The position numbers and the translations under genes were made by a program. A stretch of 64,000 nucleotides of DNA from positions 3,906,001-3,970,000 of the forward strand of contig OZ316897.1 in the NCBI GenBank assembly GCA_973895155.1. The letters are read 5' to 3'. How positions within the stretch are numbered: position 1 is the stretch's first letter; each line of letters starts with the position of its first letter. The stretch is from Marsupella aquatica (lineage: Eukaryota > Marchantiophyta). Below the pieces are notes generated by a model. That model did no database searches and was not told the origin of the DNA. It saw nothing but the letters and a program-made list of their open reading frames with translations. Shown piece after piece: positions 1 to 12,470 of the stretch.

Positions 1-1360
1 GGCTTCCTCCATTATCTTCCTTTTCTTTTCAATGTCTTCATTGGGCCTTTTGTCGCTTCGCCCTTGGCCATGTTCTCTTTGAGAATGTTGGCACGGGTCA
101 AATGCCCTGCCCCACCACTCACTTGTCCCCCTTCCTCCCAATCATCCTTCCCCCCCCCCCCCCCCCTCCCCCTTCCCCCTATGTGGTAGCCTTTGTGTTT
201 GCTCTTCTTCACTAAATCTCTCTCATCTTTAGGATGCCCCCATATATGCCCGATGCTCTGCTTGTCCCTTCTTCCTCCCCGTCTTCCTCCCATGCCTTGT
301 CTTCAATTCCCCAGTGTATTGCCCACCCCATCATAGTCCTGGCCCAGAGTCCCCTCCTCTTCCCATCCCATACTCTCTCCAACCCTCCACCCCTCCACCC
401 CTCCAACATCCTCCTCAGGCCTCCCCCTGGGCCCTCACTACAAGTAAAATCAATGGACCACCTGTAATCGTGACTGTAACTATCCCTTTTACCCCTTGCT
501 ATTTAAATTTCTCATTTTTCTATATTTAATAAGTTGACTTTTTACCAGTAATAATTATAATCAGTTCAAACTGAATAAGAACTAGTCTAACACACATACT
601 TCACGTATTCACCAAGACTAAGGGCCCATGGAGGCCTCCTCCTCCACGTTCGGTCCACCCCCACATACCTCCCTTCTAATCTTTCCCTGGTCCCTCCCAT
701 GAAGAGCACCCCCCTTGCACACTTGTCTTTATTGTGGTTGTGTTGGCATCTCTCTCCCCCCATCCCTCACTCATCATCGTGGGCGGGGCCGGTGCTCACA
801 TTGCCAGCAAGCACATCCCAGCCCCGTCTCAACCCTGTTAGATTTGCCCCTCCTTTCTTGGAGGCCTCCAAGTAGACACGGAATTGGTTTTTCTCTCTCA
901 ACCCCCTTACGGCCTACCATCCTGGGTACATTAGGGCTTGCCTTTACACCCACATGCATTGTGCTCATTGGTTTGGTCCGCCTTATTGGCAAATCATGCA
1001 ACTTATCTTGGCACATCCTATTGAGGTGTCCTATTGGTCTTCACTCATGCTTTTTCAACAATGGACTCTTACCTTCCCTAGTCATGGTGGTCGCATGGGT
1101 CACCATGAGACTGCCTCTTGTATTCACCATTTATTGTGGAAGATTGGGAGTAGCTTCAGGAAGAGTACGTTCTTTGAGTCGAGCTTTACCACAGGTGCTT
1201 TGTCTGACCCAGCTCGCCACTCTAATATTCCAGAGCATAGATGTCATGCTTGTTGTTGAGCCCAGGTCCAAGAATATTGTCGTGCCATCCAGGTCCTTTC
1301 TCCCAGTCCTAACTACGGTTACATGTAACCATACACTAAAAGTACATACCTAACATAGAC
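1..1360. other. Pyrimidine-rich intergenic DNA, no recognised gene
   Basis: The + strand is strongly C/T-rich up to about 1.3 kb and includes a run of 17 C at 150-166. A 212-codon open frame exists on the + strand at 715-1353, but its translation is low in charged residues, matches no family I know, and a second frame is also open over 954-1259. That is expected of biased pyrimidine-rich DNA. I see no gene here. Confidence 0.5.
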
Positions 1361-1384
1361 CTCTTTTGAAGGTTCTTTTGTACT

Positions 1385-1565
1385 TTGTTTGGCCCTTATT
1401 GTACAAATTTTGTTTTCTGTAGTCTTTGGACCAAAGATCTTTGGAAGGGAAGTTCAATAAATGCAATCTTGGTGGTTTAAAGTTCTAGACAAAACAAACA
1501 CTTCACATTAGTATTTACTTGGGTCCACTACTTGCCATTAGTAGACACCATACCTGAATGGGGCA
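1385..1565 (+). repeat. Dispersed repeat, copy A (relative of 5405-5645)
   Basis: The segment shares an ordered series of short words with 5405-5645: a 'ttcaataaatgcaat'-like word, 'tagacaaaa', 'acttggg', 'ctacttgccat' and 'accatacct.aatg', in the same order and strand. The two copies are clearly diverged and I see no coding capacity. They may be remnants of one old transposable element; the family is not recognised. Confidence 0.4.
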
Positions 1566-1967
1566 CTGATTTCTTTTACAAGGAACTCCAGAATTTTATT
1601 ATTAGAGGCAATGTAAAGAAGATAATGGGCCTTCACATCATGTAAAGTCACCCTAACTCTATGTAACAAGGGATGTAAGATTGAGTGTTGGAGATTCCAA
1701 AAAGTCTAAACTTTGGTCAATAGTAGGTAGCTTAAAGGCTGAAAATCACACCAAATAATTTACCATCAAACATATATCATGTTGTCATGCAATAAAATAA
1801 TTGTGTATTATATAAAAGTAAGATTTAACTGCAAGATGCTTTGTGGTTGTCCTGTGCTGTTTGCTTCCACCCCTCTGCAGGTTTTTCGCAGTTTATTATT
1901 AAAGAATAAATTTCCAAGTAACATTTAAGTGCAAGAGTGTATACAACAAATCTTGTCAAGTCTTGGA

Positions 1968-2390
1968 GGTATAACCAACTGGCTTTGGTCAGTTGGCTAG
2001 AGGATGAGCCTAGAGCCGAGAGGTCCCAGGTTCAATCTTCCCTCCACACACAAGGGGTGTGTGTGTGTGTGTGGTGTAGGGATGGGAGTATAATATTGAT
2101 TATCTCCTCAGCCCTTGGTTGCCCCCTTTGGGATTCTGGTTTAATTTTCTCTTCCTCTTCCTCTTGTGTGTGTGTGTGTGTGTGTGGTGTAGGGATGGGA
2201 GTATTGATTATCTCCTCAGCCCTTGGTTGCCCCTTTGGGATTCTGGTTTAATCTTCTCTTCCTCTTGGTCTGGGTCTCTTTCGGATCTTGAGTATTGTTA
2301 CCTTGTGGCTACCCTACATAAAAATGCATGCTCTAGAACAGGACATCTATCCTATGTTGGATGGGCCTGTTTTTTATTTTCGAGGCAAAA
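1968..2390 (+). mobile_element. tRNA-derived SINE-like repeat, copy 1
   Basis: The head resembles a tRNA internal promoter: an A-box-like stretch (tggtcagttggct) near 1987-1999 and a B-box-like stretch (ggttcaatc) near 2030. The body holds a roughly 108-bp duplication (from 2057 and from 2165), each unit starting with a GT dinucleotide run and continuing with 'ggtgtagggatgggagtat'. The tail (aaatgcatgctctag, then tgttggatgggcctg) recurs in the copy at 3655-3960. Pol III-type SINE is inferred from the boxes and the shared body; target duplications were not resolved. Confidence 0.5.
2057..2260 (+). repeat. GT microsatellite within a two-unit tandem duplication
   Basis: GT runs at about 2057-2074 and 2165-2187 each begin a near-identical unit of about 100 bp containing a pyrimidine-rich CTTCCTCTT tract. 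The duplication sits inside the SINE-like repeat and probably arose by slippage. Confidence 0.7.
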
Positions 2391-2399
2391 AAATAATTC

Positions 2400-3650
2400 T
2401 TGAAGGTATGGTGTAATAGTACTTCAATTTATTCTGTCAACTATGAGCCGTCGATTCTGGGAATACACGGCTTTAATAAACTCATCTTCATATTTATTCA
2501 AAGGATATATTCACAAGAGTATTATTTCCCATTTTAATAATCGTAAGGTTCATGGAATCTCACGCCTTCATCCTTGGATAGTTTTCCATGCATGCAGATA
2601 CCATATCTACGATCCGATAGATCTTGGCCAGATATCAGAGTTAATGAATACGGCGGAAGCATAGTTATCATGACTGTCCTTTCACTCTCTGGCAGCATCT
2701 AATCAAGCACTGTCATAATAATTACTTTATTTTGCTAGTCTCAAGATTGACAAAAAGCGTTTGCTAGATTAATATTTTAATTGGGAGTATTTTAATTAAA
2801 ATGTTTAGTGGAGGCCGCTGGGTCACTGACGGCGCAAAGTCCACTTACTTTTTAATTCATTTCTTTCCATTCCAAAATTGCAGAGCTACAGTAGTTAAGA
2901 AAGAACAGGTCAGGGTAGCCTTTTTTAAATGCACCAGAGGGGAAAAAGAAAGAAAGAAAAAAGGGCATCAGAATTTATAAATCAGAGGAAAACAAAGTAC
3001 AATGAAAGGAAAGAGGGGTGTTTTTTCGATTAAGGGCCCGAGGTTAGGAACAGAGTAATTTTTAAGTTTTCCTTTTTTTGCTGGCTGACTAATGTCGCTT
3101 TGTATGCAAGATTGCATACAACAAATCTGTTTTTTTTTCTAGATTAAACTCTCACTGTTAGGTCTCCCAATATTTAAAGACAACCAGAAGATTCTTTTTT
3201 TGGTCTTGAAAGGAAATGACGAAGAGCACTCCCAATAGACTGTCCCTGCCTCAATAGTGACATAAATGTCTTGTAGGGAACCCATTTAAGGGTGAGCCCC
3301 CATGTAACTCACACCAGGAGGGAGAGAATTCCAGCCAAAAGCAGAGAAAACTTTTAAGAGAGGTAGAATCTACAGTAGCTAATTTTGGTCTCTGAAGAAA
3401 CGCTGACAATGTGGCAGTCACACAACTGACCGGGAAACTTTGTTTTCTTGTTTTCTACCCTTTATGCGTCTCCTTCCTTGGGGGTAGTGCCCCCAGGTTT
3501 GGCCTTTTTAGGTCTTGACAGTGTGAAATATATATTTTGGGAAAAAGAAAACACCTATTTGTTTTAGGTGAGCAGGGTAACCCAAGGAAACCATGCCTGT
3601 GTAGAAGTAAAAGTGTCTCGCTAGGATCATGGGCACAAAGTCTTGCACCA
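2400..3650. other. Intergenic DNA, nothing recognised
   Basis: AT-rich DNA with short homopolymers. The only open frames are below 80 codons and have no recognisable domains. I see no RNA gene or element ends. Confidence 0.5.
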
Positions 3651-3654
3651 AGTG

Positions 3655-3960
3655 TGGATGCTGTGAAGGGGTAGGGAGGGATCGAATGATTAGCCTAAAA
3701 CCAAGAGATCCGTTCAACCCCCCCTCCACATGCAAGGGTTGTGGAGGGTGCATGGTGGGGGTGTAGTGGTGAGAGTCCTGGTATCTCTTCAATTCCTGAC
3801 TGGCCTGCTTTGGGGGCTCTGGTTTAAACCTAACTCTTGCTTGGTGTGAGAATGACCCCTCATGCATTACCTTACAGAGATGCATGCTCCAGAGTTGATA
3901 GTTTGTCCTCTGTTGGATGGGTCAGGTTTTGGTTTCAAGGCCAATAAAATAAGTTGGTGC
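3655..3960 (+). mobile_element. tRNA-derived SINE-like repeat, copy 2
   Basis: This is a diverged second copy of the repeat at 1968-2390. Shared words in the same order are an 'agagatcc.gttcaa' B-box-like segment, a 'cctccacatgcaagggttgtg' relative, 'ggtgtag', 'ggctctggttta', 'gatgcatgctc.aga' and 'tgttggatggg'. It lacks the GT-rich duplication of copy 1, so that expansion happened after the copies separated. Confidence 0.45.
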
Positions 3961-5400
3961 TCAACTCAACTATGTTTGCGTCACCGTGGCAAGCTTAGAT
4001 GCCTTTGTCACCCACCAAAACGAACCATTGATTGTGAAGACATCTTTTTGAACTGCATGTGACCTATCCTGGAAAAAGCACGGGGATGGCAGGAACCGGC
4101 CCAAGCTGAAACAACTCCAAGGCTCTGGAACAGAATGCTCAGAGCAACTTAAGAATTTGGCCCAATCCTTTTCTGATAAATCCTTCACTGTTTCACTGCA
4201 CACAAGTCGAATGATTCCTCAAATCCCTCAAATCAATTTGTCAAATGTCTAAAACTGTGCTTTTGTTTGCAGGCCTACAATTAAGACAGATACAAGGGCC
4301 TAAAATTGCATCCAAAACAAATTTTATGCAAGTTTGTGATACTCCAAAATGAGATATCTAAGTTTAGCTTTCAATCCAATTTTTGTGTGTTGTGAGAATA
4401 CAGAAAAGTGTCAACTGTCATTGAAAAGAAATTTTCCAGAGCTTCCAACTATAGAACAGTGCAAGAGTTTACTCTATAGACTGCAATACAAGTCATATTT
4501 CAGTCATGATCAGTCTGAACAATATTACACAGGAAATTTTACACCTTGGCCTGTACCATTCGGGAATCTTTGCCTAGGGATGGTATGTTTTTTTCTCAAT
4601 GGCAAGAGGGAGGGAAATTATAGCAAATTTGTGAAAGAAAATATTATTAAGAGCTACAAATGACAGTGAAGGACCAGAAACTTTCCAGGGGCAAGGGGGG
4701 AAAATGTATAAAACTTCAAACATCAATTATACATTAGCTTTGGGGTAAATGGCACAGGAAGGTCCCCAAGAGGAATACAGACCCTATAATGAATAGTGAA
4801 TGCTGAGCTCTCTCCAGTGCTACTAACACCTGTTTGAAGGATTTAGCACAGAACCCATTCACATGCGCCGCATGCAAGAGCAAAACTGTCTGGGCCAGAT
4901 ATTATTGTGTATTGTGCGGTTTGCAAATTCTTCAATTTTAATATCTACTGAGTAAACGATTTTATAGGCCTTCCCTACTCATGGAATCAAAGCTTCAATC
5001 CTCCCTTTCTGAACTCTCCCCGGCCCCCTTCCCCAGCCTGTTTCTTTGTCCTGCTGAGATGGCGATTATTCACGTGGTCCAGAGTTTCTGAACGGAAACC
5101 ATAAAATAAAAAACGAAACCAAAGCTGCAAAAAGAGACCAACAGCAAAAAAACAGAACAAAAGTCATTTTGGAAGTTACGGGGTGTAAGTTTTTCTGGCC
5201 CTGACAAACCTTCAAGGATCCCCAATTGAAAAGGAGTAAAGAACTCCTCTAGCGCTTTTTCTCAAATTAGAGAGTGAGAACAAAGTCCTCCTTACTTTTT
5301 TTCATGTTGAGTCAACAGATCTTTCGATCGCTACCATATACACATGCTAAAATCAGGGTGGTTTTGTAAGATGTGGGGGCACTTTTTTACACGAAAGCAA
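3961..5400. other. Intergenic DNA, nothing recognised
   Basis: A 104-codon + strand open frame at 4349-4663 matches no family I know and has no recognisable upstream exon. The rest is AT-rich and multiply stopped in all frames. Confidence 0.5.
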
Positions 5401-5404
5401 ACTA

Positions 5405-5645
5405 CAGGGCCACTTTTTGTTCTAAAGATAGGCTCCTGACCAAAAATCTCCTGAAATAAAGTTCAATGAATGCAAATCCATTCGAGTGATAGAAGGAACC
5501 AAGTTCTGGAAATGTTTGGGCCACCTTTGGAGATGGTCTAAAATTGTAGACAAAAGAAGCACTCCACACGAGCATGTACTTGGGCAGTGACTTGGGCCAC
5601 CTACTTGCCATGTAGGATAGGTACATACCATACCTAAATGCCCCC
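5405..5645 (+). repeat. Dispersed repeat, copy B (relative of 1385-1565)
   Basis: Diverged copy of the 1385-1565 segment in the same orientation, ending in the same 'accatacct.aatg' word. Open frames on the other strand here are short and not gene-like. Confidence 0.4.
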
Positions 5646-6862
5646 CTAAAGTTACCCAAGAAAGAATTCAAACCACATTCATGACTAGAGACTCCTCAAT
5701 GATAAGTTTCCCCTGAAGGAATTTAATTCACCCAAAAAGGCTACAACTGTAATGATAGTAAATGAAAGCCAAACTTAACAATCTTCTAGGATCTACCGCT
5801 AATTCCACATGACTACTCCTAACTAGCCTGACTGCCTGAGTTTCAGGTGCGCGGTTGTCTTCCCCACCTACTGCCTCATCCCAAAGCCGCCACACACAAT
5901 CATGATCTCGAGGCTTCACTCTAAACCTAAGCTCCAGAGTGTCGCTTTCAATTGCAAAATATTAGTTAAATTATTAAGTTAGACCAGAAGTGATTTCAAA
6001 TGCACCTCAACAGCTTGCAAATGAAATGATAGAAAATTGCAGCCAAAGTAACAAATGGCAGATAAGACTACAATAACGAGTTTAAATAGGAACAGTCACA
6101 TGATGAGGCAAAACTATTGCCTGTTGAGTAAGGTATTCCACATTTTTGCAGTAAGTTGACATATTAGAATATGGCAACATGGGTTTTGTGTCTGCTTACA
6201 TGGATTTCAGACCCGGCAACAAATACTCAAGCTATATGAAGATTATTGTTGTTTGGTGACCTGCTATTTGGTGATCAATGTTGGTTAGAGTCTTCCCTTA
6301 CTTGCTACTGTGGATCTCCAGCCCTTATATATATATATATATATATATAAGAGACAAGTCGCCAAATGCCTCTGCGTTGCACGAAAGAGGTCGAGGTGAT
6401 AAAAAGGGTATTGAGACAATAAAAGATGTCAAGTTGATTGCACGGAAGCTTTTAGGCAGGATTGCTTTTATAACATTTGATTATATATACCAATCAAACA
6501 TATATATTAAAACCATTGTCTGTGCGCTGCATAGTTGGCATTACAACCATTTTATTATTGCGACTATTTCATTGTTGCAATCAATTATCATTGTGACCAT
6601 TTCATTGTTGTGTCCATTTTATGTTTGGGCCATTGTTTCCTTGGTCAATATGGTTATTGCAAAAAAGAATTTAGGATTGAGTGTTAATGTCAGTTGGAAG
6701 AAATACTTCATAGAGAGAATAGAAAAAATAAGAAATTTAGTTCTCCCCTCAATAGCCTTTTTCCACTTTTGTATAAATAATGTCTTTTCAACTCAAAACT
6801 CTAATTATGGGTCCAGTTAGAGACTCTTGCAAGTTTTTAAATAACAATCTTGAAAATTACAC
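5646..6862. other. Intergenic DNA with an (AT)n microsatellite at 6326-6350
   Basis: A pure alternating TA run of about 25 bases lies at 6326-6350. The + strand 180-codon open frame at 6278-6820 runs straight through it and encodes Ile/Tyr-rich low-complexity sequence, so I do not accept it as a gene. Confidence 0.55.
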
Positions 6863-7146
6863 CTCAGGGGTTTCATTTCCACAAAAATGGCACAATCAAG
6901 TGCGATGAAGGATAGGGTTGTTTTAGTGGTTTGAAATGAAGACTTAAGAATTTTTGCAGAAGAACAATAGGGTCTTTTAAATTCAATTTTAAGATTTATA
7001 AGAACATTAGGGTCTTTCTAACCAAATTTTTGGAATATTCCAACTTTATAGGGGTTGAAAAATTAAAAAATCTTACATTTTAGGGGGTCCGAGGCCTAAA
7101 AATGTCGCAAGGGATGGGGAGGCATCCATATAGTGAGACCCCCAAG
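6863..7146. mobile_element. hAT-like MITE, copy 1 (284 bp, 8-bp TSD)
   Basis: Non-coding element starting CTCAGGGGTTTCA and ending in the imperfect inverse (…GAGACCCCCAAG). It is flanked by AATTACAC (6855-6862) and AATTACAT (7147-7154), an 8-bp direct repeat with one mismatch. The element is about 85% alike by eye to 27107-27402, which has the same ends and a perfect 8-bp duplication. Eight-base TSDs and short TIRs are characteristic of hAT elements. There is no transposase, so it is non-autonomous. Confidence 0.8.
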
Positions 7147-7154
7147 AATTACAT

Positions 7155-8290
7155 GTCACCAGGCAATTCATGTTTGTTGAATTTTATTTATCAATGGTGT
7201 AGACCGTGCAATGTGGGTTGTCACTCATGTGATGGTTGAGAACACACGTGTGACTAGCCTGAAGAATATCAATCGTTTCTATGCACAAATGATACATGTT
7301 TTCTGGTGCCAAATTCTAACAAAAACTTGGATAGTACATAATACAATAAATGTGACAAAAAAAAAATTAGAATCGAACCATTGATAGTGTTCGATCAATG
7401 GTCAGCATTGTGTAACGTGGTTTAGTCCGTAATCAATGGACAGGTTAGCATGGTGTAATAAGGCTAAGTGCATAATAAGTTCCCTTGTACAAAAAAAATG
7501 TAATGAGTGGGATTTATGTCACTTGCCACGTGCAAAGTGATAATTATTGTTTGTGATGGTAAAATTAGGTTGTGTCCAAATACGTGTCAATGAACTTGGC
7601 TATGTTACACCGCCATATTTGGATAGATTCTTTGTCTATTGATGAGTCTATTATCGTACCTTTATCTTTGTATTTATGAGACATGCATAACACCTTCAAG
7701 TAGCCTATTGTGAAGGTGCGTGACAACATTAAATATGGGCCAAGCGTAATGTTTACTAATGCTTTTTGTTGGGTCTTTAAACAACCCACCACGTACACAC
7801 AATTATAATGTGCTGCCATATATGGATAGATTAGTTGGATTTTTTGTCTAAATAGATTTCCTATTATGTAGGTAGATAAGATGTGTTAGGTGTTTGAACG
7901 GGTATCCAAGGTGTTCATAGGTAAGATGTGTGCGGTCTTCAAACGGTATCCAAGGTGTTCGAACGGGTATCCAAGGTATATATGCTCTCACAGTTCAAGT
8001 GGACTGGCTGAGTATAAGTTGGCCACTTCAGTCTATGTTTCAATTGATGCATTTGACAAAGTAAGTGTCTAACTTCTATGCACAATTGACTATGTTTGAT
8101 TCTATGTTAAGTTCTGGACTACTTTACTTTTGGGGCCACTTGATCATTTTTGTCTCTGATTGATATGTGTTATTTTACATGTCACAATGTAGATATTTAT
8201 CTATCGTGTTTAGTGCAAGATCTTGAGCTGTTGACGGGCTGCAATCAACACTCCTGAGTATTGTATCTTTGCGACAGATTTTTGAGAGGT
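7155..8290. other. Intergenic DNA with a short repeated motif at about 7885-7978
   Basis: The word 'aacgggtatccaaggt' or a close variant occurs three times at about 7898-7978. A 60-codon open frame covers the motif and is followed by a possible splice donor (gtaagtg near 8060), so it might be a remnant of the 5' end of the helicase gene. I cannot support a function. Confidence 0.35.
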
Positions 8291-8299
8291 AAATATTCT

Positions 8300-11230
8300 C
8301 TATGAGCTATGTCTTTACGTTCATTAAACTTGCGTAGGGAAATTGTTCGACAACAAACATTTAATCTGCACAGGAATTCAAACAGACCGTCTGCAAGGCA
8401 TTGGCCAAATGTTGATATCTTATGTAGGGAATGGAAAGGCCTATGTCAGAAAACCATTCGGAACATGAAAGTCTGTGGTAATTGTGGATTTGTATCTTAT
8501 GGAAATAACTTAGAACTGAAATTGTTTGAAATTGTGCGTGTAGTAGTACAGGAGTAGCTCCGTATGCATATTGTAATGCATTTCTAATACCTTGCATATG
8601 TGTTGATAGCATGCATTAAAATATATGTATGGCTTGTGTAAAAGATAAAGATAGAGGAAGTCTACTATCTTTCATGTCACCTTCGTATATTCGGTGTATT
8701 CTGCAAGCAAAACCACTGTATCGACAACTCTTATCTTTAATAGATTGTAGATTGGGGATAATCAACAAGTTTAATGGGTTTCATTCAGGTTTTGTACGCA
8801 ACAAGAGCTAACTATATAGTCTGCTTATTTGTTGAAATCTGGATACATTATAGTGTTAGTAATAATATTGGTATGATTATGAATCAGGTTTACAAGGTGT
8901 TTGCAACTAACTTGCTTGCTAACAAACTATTTAAAAGATATTTATGTTTGCTTGAAACACCAAATTCTTCACTTGGAGTTTCTATTCTAACACCTGATGC
9001 AGTGCAGAATATCTTAGAAAAGCAGAAAGAAAAGGGATTGCAACTTATTCTATGACAATCAATCCATATGATCCAGATAATTATTCAAATACTTCACGAT
9101 GTGTCACACTCAATACCTGTATCTAGAAAGCGTAAGTATCATCTTTTTGAGTCTGGAAACCTGCACTGTAAGAATGCTTTATTACTAAGAGAGCCAATGT
9201 TGACTAACGGGGCCGGTGTGTCTGAAGAGCAGGATTGTGAGCAGGATGTGTCCATTTTTATTCCCTCATCAACATGGTCATTACTGCGGTGGTATAACAT
9301 TTTCTGAGTATATTAAGAGAAGAACTCTTGCATGCACACATTCCACTTTGGTGTACTTTAGATGATGTAGATAGGGTCAATAGTGAAATTTGTGCATACA
9401 TTCCAGCTCATTTTGATGATAGTTCTGGTAAGTTTACCGAACAGTTTGATAACCCAATGACTAAATTATTGTATGGATATGTCACTTCAAAGCAACTGCA
9501 TCGTTGCAAGGAAGGAGTGTGTATTCATACTGATAGCGATACCGGTTTATGAGATTGTAAAATGGGTTTTCCGCATGAACCGCACATGGAGAAGAGTCCT
9601 TCTATTGACCCTCAAAGTGGAAAATGGCAATATCTTTGTCAAGGAGTGGAAAACAGAAATGTTGTAAGTTCCATATCATCTTGTCATTTTATCATTGTGG
9701 GGTGCCCATATGAACCTCCAAAGAGTGACAAATGAAACATGGTCGTTCTACCTACTTAAATATGCTATCAAATGTGAACCGATGGGTTCATTGAATATTA
9801 ATCTTGAAAATGCTAAGTCTTTACTATAGATGCATTGAGCAATACCCAATTAAAGTTGGTTTCCAATGATGTTCTGTCAAGACCTATTTCCTCTACGGAA
9901 GCAGCACTAGTTACGTGTCTACAAATTTCTACTATACGTACATAGATCATCGTCGGTCACTCTTGTGGATACGTACTTCTCTATATCAAAAAGCTTTCAT
10001 TGGTAGTTTGTCTTGACCCTACCCAGGTATATGCTCTGAGACCTTTGAGGTTAGGAAACTTGTCATTCTATGAGTATTTTTGGAATTATGATGTGTTGCC
10101 TGTAAAAAGTAGAGAAACTGATTTTGTGGATGTAGACTTTCAAGGGAACTATGTGTTCACTACTACTAAGTTGGTAAGCTTTTCAGACTTTCACCCTGTG
10201 TAAGTACCATTGTAATCAGTTTTTTTATAATGTTCTTCAAGATAGACCTTGCTTAGACATATACATTTTTGGTCTGAAGTTGAGTTATTGCTTAGGAAAG
10301 ATTCTGATTGGACATATCTCCATGAATGTGTGTATCGGAAATTAATTAGTTGTGATAAGGATATAGAAAACCTGATATGTGATTACGCAAACAAACACCT
10401 ATACTCTTCTTTGTACAAAGCAGAGATGATTGTAAAAATTAAGAGTAGTATTTCACCCACATTGTGGGATGAATCATTTGCGGGTCCTTATGTAGCTTCA
10501 AAAAGATGTTTAAGACAGTCTGAAGTTCAGACAACTACCATTAGACCACAACCCTTGTCTTTAAGTAATTTTACTCTGACTTATGATCAGTCAGAAGTGT
10601 TCTTGAAACTGAAATCTCAACAGAGTGGTCTACATATGATTACAAGTTCTCTGGGAACTGGTAAAACCTTTTTTATGGGTTTTATGAAGAGCTATTGGAA
10701 AGAATGTGCTTTTAACGTCCACTACAGTAGTAGTTGCAATTAGACTAGATGCTTTTGCAATCATGACTATCCATCATGCATTCAAAATACCAATTAGAGG
10801 AGCTTTATTACCGTTGCATAGAAGTAATAGTATTTTTGATTCTTTGGCTTCTTCTCATGTTATGGTTATCGATGAATGTAGCATGCTTACACCAAAAATC
10901 ATGAAAAGCATAGCTTCATGATTGCATGGAGTTCTTCAAGGTAATGATCGCGGAAATGATCCATTTACAGTGAATCTAATTGTTTTGGTAGGAGATATGT
11001 GTCAATTGCCTCCTGTGCGTAATCATGAAACTGAGTATATATGTACTCAGTGTCATTTATCTTCATATTCATTATACAAAAATATGCAGCGGTATCACTT
11101 GACATGTTATTTGTCAAGCATTTGACCCTCAATACAATTCTTAGCTTTTTTAAACTCTATTTGTCTTACTAATTATCCTAGTCAATTACATGCAATAGAC
11201 GACTGCCTGCAACAATGTTTTGTCTCTGAA
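8300..11230 (+). pseudogene. Pif1-like helicase pseudogene, 5' part (split by transposon)
   Basis: Upstream half of a Pif1-family (superfamily 1B) DNA helicase. Recognisable pieces in order are a CxxC word (VCGNCG, about 8475), the region before the helicase core typical of Helitron-type and large Pif1-like proteins (9330-10200, with words HRCKEGVC and KMGFPHEP), Walker A (LGTGKT, about 10650-10668), Walker B (VIDECSM, about 10868-10890) and the GDxxQLPPV motif (about 10994-11019). The frame changes several times (e.g. near 10700-10740 and at a TGA at 10919-10921), so it is decayed. The last codons (…CFVSE) end exactly at the transposon insertion at 11230/11231, and the gene resumes at 23059. 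I see no HUH replicase motif, so Helitron origin is possible but unproven; a solitary Pif1-like gene is the alternative. Confidence 0.75.
11225..11230. repeat. Target site duplication, left copy (TCTGAA)
   Basis: Direct repeat of 23059-23064 immediately outside the left TIR. It forms the last two codons (Ser-Glu) of the interrupted helicase frame. Confidence 0.9.
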
Positions 11231-11254
11231 ACACGATTTCGGACCGACCGAGAA
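11231..11254 (+). repeat. Left terminal inverted repeat of the transposon
   Basis: 24 bp matching the inverse of 23035-23058 with one mismatch at position 18; the outer 17 bp are identical. Confidence 0.9.
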
Positions 11255-11494
11255 GTGTGTCGGAGTTCTCGTTTAGCCCGATCCCGTTTTTTTTCTAAGG
11301 CAATGCAATGACCGATAAAATTGGAAAAAACTCTCCAAAACGCCACTTTCCTCCATTGCATCGCCGCGGGAATGCAAGGACCGATACGTGCATCGGGTTT
11401 TACATTCCGTCAGTGAAAAAGTCCGAACTGCGAGTAACTTGGTCCGAACCGCGTAATCCAGGAACGACCACGCACTAACCCAGGTAAAGGGGAA

Positions 11495-11552
11495 ACTTAA
11501 CCATGGTTAAGGGGAAATTAACCATGGTTTAGAGCGTCTCCTATATAAAGAG
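11495..11552 (+). promoter_or_regulatory. Left-end TATA promoter with duplicated TTAACCATGGTTAA palindromes
   Basis: A TATA box (CTATATAAAG, 11541-11550) faces into the element. Just upstream, 'ggttaaggggaaa' alternates with the palindrome TTAACCATGGTTAA (about 11499-11512, partly repeated at 11519-11530). This looks like a pol II promoter with a duplicated upstream element, reading towards the cargo genes. The transcript start and first gene served are not determinable from sequence. Confidence 0.55.
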
Positions 11553-12140
11553 GAGCGGGCTGCCCATAAAATGTTTGCTTTTGCCAGAGCAAATATCTCC
11601 TGACTGAGAGCGAATACCAAACTCCCATCAAGTCTTACATTCCTCCCAAGCGATTCGACTCTTTCTACCAAAAACCCGATAAATTTATCGGAATAGCCAT
11701 TCCTGTTCAAGTTCTCCATGTAAGACTAACTAGTCATTTAGTGTAAAATGTCCAGATCCGAGCGGACTGCGATAAATTTATCGCATTTTGCATTCCTCTG
11801 TTGCAATCATTTGATCCAGTGTAGAGAGGTGTTGCCTTCATTCCGATAAATTTATTGGAGTCTTCATTCCTTTCATGGAAAGAGGAGTAATTGAGAATCC
11901 GATAAATTTATCGGAGTTGTCATTTTTGTGAAAGATTGAATTCAGGGGTTAGGTGTCTGAGGAAGTCATATTTTCAATTCGAATGCGGAGTGTGATAAAC
12001 TTATCGCATCCTCCTGTGAGAATCATTTTCCTTTGTTTTGTTTGGAGACTCATCTTCATCTCTGATGTCGCAGTGTTGCCGGGTTTAGGAGGCACAACGG
12101 AAGGTCGATTGCAATCCGTGGACAACAGGTATTGTGACAA

Positions 12141-12470
12141 ATGGTTGTCTTCCTTGAAAATCGTGTCAAACGTGCACGCCGGTTGTACAAGAGACTCGTG
12201 CGACTCAAAGTTCTCCCCATCGGTATAGGAGCATTGTGGATGGGTGGTACTGATCCTGGAGATAGGCAAAATCCTCTCCGCATTGAATTCTGCGGAATGA
12301 ATGATGTAGGAGTTCCAATTCATTCGAGGTTGATGTTAACGGCGTGTTTACATTCTTTGGAGTTTTCTTGTAACTATTGTTGTCGTCGTCTTGACAACAA
12401 GTACCACAAACAGGCTCACTTCTGTTGTAAGATTTGGAACGAAGACCCTTGGGTGAACCTTTCACGATGA
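12141..12470 (+). CDS. Small basic Cys-rich ORF, unknown function
   Basis: A 109-codon open frame. The N-terminus is rich in Arg and Lys (RVKRARRLYKRLVRL). The C-terminus has a compact Cys/His cluster, CNYC followed 15 residues later by CC, which could bind zinc. The spacing loosely recalls plant FCS-like zinc fingers (C-x2-C … FCS-x2-C), but the last cysteine position is Trp, so this is only a resemblance. It lies between the left-end promoter and the F-box-like gene on the same strand and may be one exon of a longer gene; a CAG/GTATTG donor-like site lies just upstream. An antisense frame is also open, so coding status is uncertain. Confidence 0.35.
   Translation: MVVFLENRVKRARRLYKRLVRLKVLPIGIGALWMGGTDPGDRQNPLRIEFCGMNDVGVPIHSRLMLTACLHSLEFSCNYCCRRLDNKYHKQAHFCCKIWNEDPWVNLSR

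Noticed and set aside
715-1353. 212-codon ORF as a gene
   Set aside because: Pyrimidine-biased DNA with overlapping open frames and no recognised domain.
6278-6820. 180-codon ORF as a gene
   Set aside because: Runs through an (AT)n microsatellite and encodes low-complexity sequence.
12350-12470. FCS-like zinc finger assignment for the small ORF
   Set aside because: Key last cysteine is Trp and the surrounding consensus is missing.
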